A DNA stretch of 5,063 nucleotides from Candidatus Opitulatrix cubana (GTDB lineage Bacteria; Actinomycetota; Actinomycetes; Actinomycetales; Bifidobacteriaceae). The notes beneath the pieces were generated by a model, which was given only the letters and a program-made list of their open reading frames with translations, made no database searches and had not been told where the DNA came from. Positions 1-5,063 of this stretch are shown piece by piece (the stretch's first letter is position 1; the number at the start of each line of letters is the position of its first letter). The stretch lies in NCBI GenBank assembly GCA_031283665.1, contig JAITBJ010000043.1:1-5063 (forward strand), written 5' to 3'. The translations under genes and the position numbers were made by a program.

Positions 1-631
1 CTTCTGCTATCACTACACCGCCTAAAACACTAAACCCTTTTTCCTCTAAAACGCTTTTGCATTTTTCCCAAGTCCCGCCTGTGGTCAAAACATCATCTAC
101 TAAAACTACAGGATAAAGCGTATCACATTTTATTTTTTCATTAAAGGAAAACTCTGCGCTGCGAGATGATTTATTAGCTAGTTTATGTGAAGCAGCATTT
201 CCTTTTTTTATTAGCAGCTCTTTTGACTGTATGCCAGAAAACCGATTTTCTAAAGCATTAGCTAAAAGAGCAGTTTGGCAAAATCCTCTGCTTTTCACCA
301 TCTTTTTTGATGAGGGAATAGGCACAATCAAAATCTGATTTGCATTTTGCAAAAAGTTAGCAGTTTGAAAGCAATGTGTAATTCTTTTTTCTAGCACTGA
401 ATCTAAATCGCTTCGCCCATGGTCTTTCCATTGTAAAATAATTGGGCGAATAGGTAGATTATAAAGATTTGCTACCCACACAGGAAACCTGTTAGATAAA
501 AAAGGCGATTTATTTATCGCTTTCGCGCAATCAGAGCATATAGATAAATCCCACTTTGAGCATCCTGCGCAGTTGATTGGAAAGATTAGCAGCATAAACT
601 CTTTCCATAAAGTTTTCAACAATTGTATCAC
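1..631 (-). CDS. comF: ComF-family phosphoribosyltransferase-like protein, 3' end missing
   Basis: The frame is open from a GTG at 631 to the left edge (210 codons; the stop lies outside the window). Visible in the translation: a zinc-finger-like CxxC...CxxC near the N-terminus (Cys21, 24, 32, 35), a WKDHGRSDL stretch typical of the middle of ComF proteins, a VPIPSS...SRGFCQTALLA motif (RGF at about 115-117), and the phosphoribosyltransferase PRPP loop VVLVDDVLTTGGT at 175-187. ComF/GntX proteins are usually 200-240 residues, so only a few C-terminal residues should be missing. In competent bacteria ComF is a cytoplasmic factor needed for uptake of single-stranded DNA; the substrate of the phosphoribosyltransferase fold is unclear. 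I chose the GTG start because a good promoter places transcription start on it. An ATG at 595, preceded by GGAAAGAG, is an alternative that still keeps the zinc finger. It is divergent from mraZ. Family assignment is strong; a role in competence is inferred. Confidence 0.9.
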   Translation of the reverse strand, partial: MIQLLKTLWKEFMLLIFPINCAGCSKWDLSICSDCAKAINKSPFLSNRFPVWVANLYNLPIRPIILQWKDHGRSDLDSVLEKRITHCFQTANFLQNANQILIVPIPSSKKMVKSRGFCQTALLANALENRFSGIQSKELLIKKGNAASHKLANKSSRSAEFSFNEKIKCDTLYPVVLVDDVLTTGGTWEKCKSVLEEKGFSVLGGVVIAE

Positions 632-724
632 TATTTAAGTGTAAACCGCTTTCAAAGTTAAGTCAAGTTAGCACTTAAAACTGTTGAAAACTTTTAATTG
701 TTGAAAACTAGCTGTTGGAAACTA
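611..724. repeat. Cluster of GTTGAAAAC-type repeats between comF and mraZ
   Basis: The nonamer GTTGAAAAC occurs at 683-691 and 700-708, with a one-mismatch copy (GTTGGAAAC) at 714-722 and an inverted copy at 612-620. Each has GTT/AAC outer arms, so each is itself a partial dyad. The copies at 611-624 and 696-709 form a perfect 14-base inverted repeat, and a second inverted pair, TTTAAGTG/CACTTAAA at 634-641 and 672-679, is nested inside it. The array brackets the predicted comF promoter, and the inverted copy lies within the first comF codons. It could be operator sites for an unidentified regulator or a hairpin-forming element. No function is assigned. Confidence 0.6.
638..666 (-). promoter_or_regulatory. 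Predicted comF promoter (leaderless)
   Basis: Read on the minus strand, TTGACT (666-661) is followed by exactly 17 bases and then TACACT (643-638). This is a close match to the housekeeping sigma consensus. The GTG at 631 lies 7 bases past the end of the -10 hexamer, where transcription is expected to begin, and no Shine-Dalgarno sequence precedes it. This supports a leaderless comF mRNA. It is a prediction from sequence only. Confidence 0.65.
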
Positions 725-882
725 ATAAGAAAACTCAGTAATTTGAAAAATCTATAAATGCGGAGTTTATTGGGTGTTTCAATGTTTTCTCATAAGAACA
801 GTCTATACGTTAAAAAAAAAACGATTAATTGCACACACTTTTATAACATTTTGGCAAGATTTTTAGATTGCGAAAATGACTT
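725..882. other. AT-rich intergenic stretch without recognisable gene
   Basis: This is the middle part of the comF-mraZ spacer. No convincing reading frame, tRNA or terminator is seen. It contains a run of ten A residues (812-821), which may bend DNA, and isolated -10-like hexamers such as TATAAA (753-758) without a well-spaced -35 partner. An additional upstream mraZ promoter here cannot be excluded. Confidence 0.5.
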
Positions 883-930
883 TTTGGAGTAGAATGGGGG
901 GAATTGTTAATAATTTGGAGCAAAATGGTG
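883..930 (+). promoter_or_regulatory. Predicted MraZ operator: four TGGNG boxes in two pairs
   Basis: TGGAG (885), TGGGG (895), TGGAG (916) and TGGTG (926) form two pairs. Within each pair the boxes start 10 bases apart; the pairs are separated by 21, so all four lie on one face of the helix. The pairs are copies of one another: 883-899 and 914-930 agree at 14 of 17 bases. MraZ proteins are known to bind direct TGGGN repeats separated by 5 bases upstream of their own gene, so this fits autoregulation. The second pair abuts the predicted mraZ -10 hexamer, where a bound protein would block RNA polymerase. Confidence 0.75.
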
Positions 931-942
931 TAAACTTAATAT
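931..942 (+). promoter_or_regulatory. Predicted mraZ -10 element, leaderless start
   Basis: TAAACT at 931-936 fits the TANNNT form of a -10 element, and the mraZ ATG begins 7 bases past its end, at the expected transcription start. No Shine-Dalgarno sequence precedes the ATG. The -35 is weak: the nearest candidate is TTGTTA at 904-909, with a 21-base spacer that is longer than usual. The element adjoins the MraZ boxes directly. Confidence 0.5.
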
Positions 943-1389
943 ATGTCAGACTCTATAAGCGCTTCAAACTTGCTGCTTGGCAATTTCACGCCACGCATTG
1001 ACAGCAGCTTGCGTTTAATTCTGCCTGCAAAATTTAGAGAGCAGCTAAAGTCCGGAATAGTTATAACCCCAGGGCAGGAAAGATGTTTATATATTTTTCC
1101 GCTTCAAGAGTTTCAAACTATTTATGAGAAAATAAAAGCATCGCCTTTAGAATCAAAGCAAGCTCGCGACTTTATACGAAGTTTCACAGATGGTGCAGAA
1201 GATCAAGTTCCTGATAAACAGGGCAGAATCACAATTCCTGCGCGGCTAAAAGAGTTTGCCGCTTTAGATGATGAAGTAGTGGTAAAAGGCGCTATAACTC
1301 GTTTAGAGGTTTGGAATCCTAAAACGCTGGAAGTTTATAGAAAGAAAACAGAAGATGTGTTTGCAAATATATCTGAAGAGGTTTTATAA
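943..1389 (+). CDS. mraZ: MraZ transcriptional regulator
   Basis: MraZ is a DNA-binding protein of the AbrB/SpoVT fold that forms rings and regulates its own dcw operon. The 148-residue protein has the two expected half-repeats. The first, at about 12-32, reads LGNFTPRIDSSLRLILPAKFR; the second, at about 91-101, reads DKQGRITIPAR. Both keep the family's DxxxR signature (D20/R24 and D91/R95), although the first has lost the usual KG between D and R. The C-terminus, with LEVWNPKTLEVYR and a DVFA-type tail, resembles actinobacterial MraZ. About ten extra residues precede the usual MFLG start. A TTG or CTG at 970-975 would give the canonical start, but the ATG at 943 is better supported by the -10 element. 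It is the first gene of the operon, overlaps rsmH by one base, and has four predicted MraZ boxes upstream. Confidence 0.95.
   Translation: MSDSISASNLLLGNFTPRIDSSLRLILPAKFREQLKSGIVITPGQERCLYIFPLQEFQTIYEKIKASPLESKQARDFIRSFTDGAEDQVPDKQGRITIPARLKEFAALDDEVVVKGAITRLEVWNPKTLEVYRKKTEDVFANISEEVL
1375..1381 (+). promoter_or_regulatory. Ribosome binding site of rsmH inside the mraZ 3' end
   Basis: GAAGAGG lies 7 bases before the rsmH ATG at 1389 and within the last mraZ codons. Together with the TAATG stop/start overlap it supports translational coupling and fixes the rsmH start. The other operon-internal genes also have such sites: AAAAGGA at 2326-2332 before the ftsL-like gene, and AAAGAG at 2743-2748 before ftsI. 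Confidence 0.7.
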
Positions 1390-2318
1390 TGGACAGGACC
1401 ACTAAAGATAATAATTATACACATATAAGCGTTATGAAAAATGAGGTTTTAGAAATAGCACGAGGTGCTTTTGAAAATAAAGTAAATCCAATTATGGTGG
1501 ATTGCACATTAGGGTTTGCCGGTCACACATTGGCTGCTTTGCAAGAGTTTAACAATTTATCAGTAATAGGAATAGATAGGGATTTGGAAATAAAGCCGTT
1601 TATTGAAAAAAAGCTTGAAACCTATTCAAATCGGTTCACATTCCAAAATGATGATTTTTCTCAAATTGAAAAGTATACTAAAAACGCCGATTTTATATTA
1701 TTCGATTTAGGAGTTTCTTCAATGCAAATTGACAATCCTGAAAGAGGGTTTTCTTATATGGCAGATGGGGCTCTTGATATGAGAATGAATAGAAATGCAA
1801 ATTTGGATGCAAAAGAAATAGTCAATGTTTACAGTTTTGATCAACTAAGAGCTCTTTTTGCAGAAAACGGTGAAAAATCTGCAGCTGCTGTAGCAAAAAA
1901 TATAGTTGAATTCAGAGAAAAAAATGAGATTACTTCCACATCCCAATTAGTGCAAATCACAGATCAGTCAGTTCCTAGATTTGGTAAAACTGGACACAGC
2001 GCAAAAAGAGTTTTCCAAGCTTTGAGAATAGAAGTAAATGACGAATTAACGCAGCTTGAAAACGCTTTATATTCAGCATCAAAACTTTTAAATCCTGGCG
2101 GGAGATTAGCTGTTATAGATTATCACTCTTTAGAGGCTGAAATTGTGAAAAGAGTTTTTAGAGACTTGAGCGCTGATAAAACTCCTAAAAGTGTACCCAA
2201 AATAGAAAACTCTGATAGCAGCTTTAAGATGCTGAAAGCGCTAAAACCTACAGATGATGAGATAAAAAACAATTCAAGAGCAAAATCTGCTCATATAAGA
2301 GTTTTAGAAAGGTTATAA
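1389..2318 (+). CDS. rsmH: 16S rRNA (cytosine-1402-N4)-methyltransferase RsmH
   Basis: RsmH (formerly MraW) is the cytoplasmic enzyme that transfers a methyl group from S-adenosylmethionine to N4 of C1402 in 16S rRNA, fine-tuning the ribosomal P site. The 309 residues match the usual length of about 310. Motifs in order: HISVMKNEVL (12-21), the SAM-binding loop DCTLGFAGH (38-46), GIDRD (61-65), DLGVSS (106-111) followed by RGFSY and LDMRM (129-133), FQALRIEVNDEL (209-220), GGRLAVIDYHSLE (237-249), and a C-terminal SRAKSAHIR. Two departures from consensus are mild: GFAGH for the usual GGGGH, and HSLEAE for HSLEDR. The start keeps the conserved H12 region and is supported by GAAGAGG upstream. 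The gene overlaps mraZ by one base and is followed 22 bases later by the ftsL-like gene. Confidence 0.96.
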   Translation: MDRTTKDNNYTHISVMKNEVLEIARGAFENKVNPIMVDCTLGFAGHTLAALQEFNNLSVIGIDRDLEIKPFIEKKLETYSNRFTFQNDDFSQIEKYTKNADFILFDLGVSSMQIDNPERGFSYMADGALDMRMNRNANLDAKEIVNVYSFDQLRALFAENGEKSAAAVAKNIVEFREKNEITSTSQLVQITDQSVPRFGKTGHSAKRVFQALRIEVNDELTQLENALYSASKLLNPGGRLAVIDYHSLEAEIVKRVFRDLSADKTPKSVPKIENSDSSFKMLKALKPTDDEIKNNSRAKSAHIRVLERL

Positions 2319-2340
2319 AAATGATAAAAGGATTTAGAAA

Positions 2341-2733
2341 ATGAATGTTCATGCTCTAGCAGTGTCTCCAAGTCCTGCATCGCAAAATATAAGTTTGGGT
2401 TCAGGGCTTAGGTCTAAACCGCAAAAGCTAGTATTAGTTAATAATGAAAAAGAGCGCTTTTCGCTCAAAGCTATTTTTATTTGTGCCACAATTTTTATTG
2501 CAACTATTTTATCTACATTAGTTATAAATATCACATTAGCATCTATAGCATTTCAAAAAACTCAATTAGAAGCACAGTATCAAAGTTTGAATCAGGAAAT
2601 TAGTGATATGAAAGTGGCTATTGACAAAAAAAATGCTGCTTTGCCTAAAACTGCAACGAATCTTGGAATGAATCAGCCTGAAAAATTAGTGAGTATGAAT
2701 TTGTCTAACGGGCAGGTCGTTGGATTAAAATAA
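2341..2733 (+). CDS. ftsL: FtsL-like septum protein, single membrane span
   Basis: This 130-residue protein has the architecture of FtsL: a cytoplasmic N-terminal tail of about 42 residues rich in Ser, Lys and Arg, one hydrophobic helix (about 43-66), then a predicted coiled coil (about 70-100, heptad-like FQKTQLEAQYQSLNQEI) outside the membrane. The end, ATNLGMNQPEKLVSM, contains the LGM-type motif common after the coiled coil in actinobacterial FtsL-like proteins. In the divisome FtsL pairs with FtsB/DivIC and FtsQ and activates FtsW-FtsI. Sequence conservation is low in this family, so the call leans on topology and on position between rsmH and ftsI. The ATG has AAAAGGA 8 bases upstream, and spacing to ftsI is 22 bases. 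Identity as FtsL rather than another small coiled-coil division protein is likely, not certain. Confidence 0.82.
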   Translation: MNVHALAVSPSPASQNISLGSGLRSKPQKLVLVNNEKERFSLKAIFICATIFIATILSTLVINITLASIAFQKTQLEAQYQSLNQEISDMKVAIDKKNAALPKTATNLGMNQPEKLVSMNLSNGQVVGLK

Positions 2734-2755
2734 TCTACACCTAAAGAGAATAAAA

Positions 2756-4552
2756 GTGTTGAAAAAGAGGAGAAGAGATCTGAAAGCGTTAGTTAATAAA
2801 CGACTTTTTTTTATGTTTACAGCACTTACTTTAATAGCGTGCGCAATTGCTAGTCAGCTTATTTGGTATCAGGTGATAAACGCCGAGCAGACAGCTGAAA
2901 AAGCACGAGACTCAAGAATGAGAACTGAAACAATTCCTGCTGCAAGAGGCGATATAATCGACGCAAATTCAATTGTGCTAGCTACTACTGTGCAAAGGTT
3001 TACTATTTATATAGATCAGATTTCGGCAAGCGGCTTTGCGCCTGTGATATGTAATAAAACTAACAGCTCAATTTGCAACGGAGATGAAAAAACTATTGGC
3101 CAATCTGTGGGGCCTGAAGCAATTGGAAAAATCTTAGCGCCTGTGCTAGATATGAAAGTGGGTGATGTGCAAAATGCAGCCACTGGAAAATCGGGCTACT
3201 CCGTCATCAAAAAAAATGTGACACCAGAGGTTGAAAAAAAAGTAGAGAGCCTGAATATGTCGCATATTATTGGCATTGTGCAAACGCCTAGACGGGCGTA
3301 TCCTGATGGAACTATTGCGGGAAATATAATAGGAGCAGTAAATGATGCTCAAAAAGGGAGCGCTGGAATAGAGCAGATGATGGACAAAGATTTGTCTGGA
3401 AAAGATGGCCAGATTTCGTATGAAAGCGGTTTATTAGGGCAAGAGATTCCAACCGGTTTTGTAGATGTGGAAAACGCTACGAGCGGAAAAAGTGTGAAAT
3501 TGACTCTTGATCAAGATGTGCAATATCAGGTTCAGCAAGCATTAGATAAAGGATGCAAAGATAATGGAGCTGATTATGGTATGGCAGTGGTGCAAGACGT
3601 GAAAACAGGAAAAATACTTTCTATAGCAGATACTTTTTCGCCAGCAGCAGGCTCTGATGAGGCAGCGCTAAACACATCAAGAGCAGTAGGTGATGTGTTT
3701 GAGCCAGGCTCCACGGGAAAAGTGGTAACAGTTTCTGGTCTATTAGAGAAAAACTATGCAAATCCCCTGAGTCAGTATGAAGTGCCTGATCACTGGACAG
3801 ATGGTGCAGGGCAAGAGTTTCAAGATGCAGAAAGTCACGGCATTGAGCGCTTAACCCTGACTGGCATTTTAGCAAACTCCTCAAATGTGGGAACCCTTTT
3901 AGCGTCTCAAAATGCGCCAATAAAGCAGCGTTATGAGTGGCTAGTGAATGCAGGATTTGGAAAATATACAGGGCTTGGGCTTCCTGGCGAATCACCTGGA
4001 TTAGTAATACCTTATCAAGATTGGGATGAGAGGACCACCCAAACGGTCTTATTTGGACAAGCTGTAGCGGTAAATGCTGTGCAGGCTACATCATTTTTTT
4101 CTGCTATTGGAGATAAGGGAGTCAGGATCACGCCAACTATTATAGAGGGTGTGCAAGATGGTGATAAGTTTGATCCAGTAGAAAAGCCAAAATCTGCTCA
4201 AATAGTTTCACCTGATGCAGCTAAAAAAACTCTTGAAATGATGGAATCCGTGGTCACAGAGGGTATGGTTAAAAACTTTCAAATTCCTGGATACCGTATG
4301 GCAGGAAAGACAGGCACAGCACAAGTAGCAGATGCAAGTGGAAAACTAAATGATATTATGGCATCGTTTATAGGCGTGGGGCCTGTGCAAGATTCTCGCT
4401 GGACAGTTTCTGTGTTTTATAAAAACCCTAGAACGGCTTATTTTGGTGCATTAGCAGCAGGACCTGTTTTCAAAAAAATAATGACATTTTTATTGGCAAA
4501 ATATGGAGTGCCGCCTGCTCCTGGAAATGCAAAATATGCAACTACTTGGTAA
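2756..4552 (+). CDS. ftsI: Septal peptidoglycan transpeptidase FtsI (penicillin-binding protein, class B)
   Basis: FtsI is the membrane-anchored D,D-transpeptidase that cross-links septal peptidoglycan made by FtsW, and it is a beta-lactam target. The 598-residue protein starts with a basic tail (KKRRR), one membrane helix (about 17-38), then the class B dimerisation/pedestal domain, opening with ARGDIID (63-69) and closing with the GIEQMMDKDLSGKDG region (204-218). The transpeptidase domain (about 270-580) has all three active-site motifs: S319-T-G-K322 in FEPGSTGK, S375-S-N377, and K518-T-G520 in AGKTGTAQ, so it should be active. There are no PASTA repeats. The GTG start has AAAGAG 7 bases upstream. 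Cys99 and Cys107 lie close together outside the membrane and might form a disulfide (inference). It is the last gene of the tightly spaced block, separated from murF by a promoter-like gap. Confidence 0.96.
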   Translation: MLKKRRRDLKALVNKRLFFMFTALTLIACAIASQLIWYQVINAEQTAEKARDSRMRTETIPAARGDIIDANSIVLATTVQRFTIYIDQISASGFAPVICNKTNSSICNGDEKTIGQSVGPEAIGKILAPVLDMKVGDVQNAATGKSGYSVIKKNVTPEVEKKVESLNMSHIIGIVQTPRRAYPDGTIAGNIIGAVNDAQKGSAGIEQMMDKDLSGKDGQISYESGLLGQEIPTGFVDVENATSGKSVKLTLDQDVQYQVQQALDKGCKDNGADYGMAVVQDVKTGKILSIADTFSPAAGSDEAALNTSRAVGDVFEPGSTGKVVTVSGLLEKNYANPLSQYEVPDHWTDGAGQEFQDAESHGIERLTLTGILANSSNVGTLLASQNAPIKQRYEWLVNAGFGKYTGLGLPGESPGLVIPYQDWDERTTQTVLFGQAVAVNAVQATSFFSAIGDKGVRITPTIIEGVQDGDKFDPVEKPKSAQIVSPDAAKKTLEMMESVVTEGMVKNFQIPGYRMAGKTGTAQVADASGKLNDIMASFIGVGPVQDSRWTVSVFYKNPRTAYFGALAAGPVFKKIMTFLLAKYGVPPAPGNAKYATTW

Positions 4553-4608
4553 TAATAATAGCATTGCGAGAGCATATAATAGTATAATGCGAGTGTATAA
4601 TTAATATA
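4553..4608 (+). promoter_or_regulatory. ftsI-murF spacer with four TATAAT hexamers
   Basis: Perfect TATAAT hexamers occur at 4575-4580, 4583-4588, 4596-4601 and 4605-4610, the last running two bases into murF. The copy at 4596 ends 8 bases before the murF ATG at 4609, again consistent with a leaderless transcript; the upstream copies could serve alternative starts at about 4587 and 4595. TGCGAG occurs twice (4565-4570 and 4588-4593), so the spacer may include a partial duplication. No well-spaced -35 was found and no Shine-Dalgarno sequence precedes murF. A weak GCATT/AATGC dyad (4561-4565, 4586-4590) lacks a U-tract and is not called a terminator. Confidence 0.5.
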
Positions 4609-5063
4609 ATGATGCAAATTGAAAATAATAGAATTGTTACAAACTCAAAACAGGTGAAAGAGGGGGACACATTTGTGGCATTGCAAGGCGGATTTGATTT
4701 TATAGATGAAGCTAAAAACCGTGGTGCTAAAAAGATTATAAAAGGTGAAAAAAAGTTTGGTCTGTTTGCAAAAAGCTATTTGCAAAGCCTGAGAGATAAA
4801 CAAGGTTTGAGAGATAAAAATAAAAACTTGAAAGTAATAGGAATTACAGGCTCTTATGGGAAAACGACTACTAAGGATTTATCAGGGTTTGTTTTATCGC
4901 ATTTTGGCAAAGCAGTTTGGGCAAAAAACTCTTTTAATAATGAAATCGGTGTGCCTATTACTATATTCCAAGCAGATGAGACCACACAGTATTTAGTGCT
5001 TGAAATGGGTGCAAATGCTATAGGAGATTTAGTTTATTTGACTAATATAGCGCCGCTTGATAT
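4609..5063 (+). CDS. murF: UDP-N-acetylmuramoyl-tripeptide:D-alanyl-D-alanine ligase, 5' part
   Basis: MurF joins D-Ala-D-Ala to UDP-MurNAc-tripeptide in the cytoplasm using ATP, completing the pentapeptide precursor. About 151 residues are in the window and the gene runs off the right edge. The Mur ligase ATP loop GITGSYGKTTTKD is at 78-90. MurF rather than MurE is indicated by NNEIGVPIT (110-118) and LEMGANAIGDLVYLTNIAPLD (131-151), the family's NNEIG and EMG...GDI signatures. The N-terminal domain is short: the usual DSR...GDLFVAL appears as NSKQVKEGDTFVAL only 12 residues in, and the ATP loop comes some 25 residues earlier than in E. coli MurF. An in-frame stop at 4585-4587 and no other upstream start rule out a longer version. 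An LRDK duplication (61-64, 67-70) sits in the linker. ATG at 4612 is an alternative start. Confidence 0.92.
   Translation, partial: MMQIENNRIVTNSKQVKEGDTFVALQGGFDFIDEAKNRGAKKIIKGEKKFGLFAKSYLQSLRDKQGLRDKNKNLKVIGITGSYGKTTTKDLSGFVLSHFGKAVWAKNSFNNEIGVPITIFQADETTQYLVLEMGANAIGDLVYLTNIAPLD

Noticed and set aside
683..722. CRISPR-like array from the GTTGAAAAC repeats
   Set aside because: The repeats are nine bases with irregular spacing of 17 and 14 bases, too short for repeat-spacer units, and no cas genes are visible.
842..869. Upstream mraZ promoter using TATAAC (842-847) or TAGATT (864-869)
   Set aside because: Neither has a suitably spaced -35, and either would place the MraZ boxes in the untranslated leader; the element at 931-936 fits better, though a second promoter is not excluded.
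2321..2344. Seven-codon ATG...TGA frame overlapping the ftsL-like start by ATGA
   Set aside because: It could in principle couple translation, but it has no convincing ribosome binding site of its own and includes the likely ftsL site AAAAGGA; chance is the simpler explanation.
2349..2534. Minus-strand open frame of 61 codons opposite the ftsL-like gene
   Set aside because: It lies wholly within a well-supported gene on the other strand, has no ribosome binding site or recognisable domain, and is explained as an antisense shadow.
3146..3352. Minus-strand open frame of 68 codons within ftsI
   Set aside because: Its composition is dominated by antisense codons of ftsI, with no family motif or promoter context.
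3621..3995. Minus-strand open frame of 124 codons within ftsI
   Set aside because: It is long for an antisense frame, but it lies opposite the conserved transpeptidase core and its His/Leu-rich translation resembles no protein family.
4561..4590. GCATT/AATGC dyad after ftsI as a transcription terminator
   Set aside because: The stem is only five pairs with a long loop and no following T-run, so it is not a credible intrinsic terminator.

Overview
This window looks like the left end of a division and cell wall (dcw) gene cluster from an AT-rich, compact bacterial genome, most likely a low-GC actinobacterium. The actinobacterial call rests on the order mraZ-rsmH-ftsL-like-ftsI, on the FtsL-like protein (cytoplasmic tail, one membrane helix, short coiled coil, LGM-type C-terminus), on an FtsI without PASTA domains, and on gene starts that look leaderless. 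Streamlined aquatic lineages such as Nanopelagicales or Actinomarinales would fit the base composition, but the sequence alone does not settle this.

Layout. Bases 1-631 (minus strand) hold a ComF-type phosphoribosyltransferase gene running off the left edge. A divergent intergenic region of about 310 bases follows. It contains the comF promoter (TTGACT-N17-TACACT), a cluster of GTTGAAAAC-type repeats, a poorly structured AT-rich middle part, and a four-box MraZ operator just before mraZ. Then, all on the plus strand: mraZ (943-1389), rsmH (1389-2318, one-base overlap), an ftsL-like gene (2341-2733), ftsI (2756-4552), a 56-base gap with four TATAAT hexamers, and the 5' part of murF (4609 to the right edge).

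How the genes work together. MraZ is the likely autoregulator of the transcript. RsmH methylates 16S rRNA. The FtsL-like protein and FtsI are septal membrane proteins, FtsI being the transpeptidase that cross-links division-site peptidoglycan. MurF makes the last cytoplasmic UDP-muramyl peptide, adding D-Ala-D-Ala.

Two points stand out. First, the operon-internal genes (rsmH, ftsL, ftsI) have Shine-Dalgarno-like sequences, while the three genes that appear to begin transcripts (comF, mraZ, murF) have none and instead carry a -10-like hexamer ending 7-8 bases before the start codon, as expected for leaderless mRNAs. Second, murE, normally between ftsI and murF, is absent here and is replaced by a promoter-like spacer. 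I found no evidence for a wholly new system; the unusual content is regulatory and in gene order.
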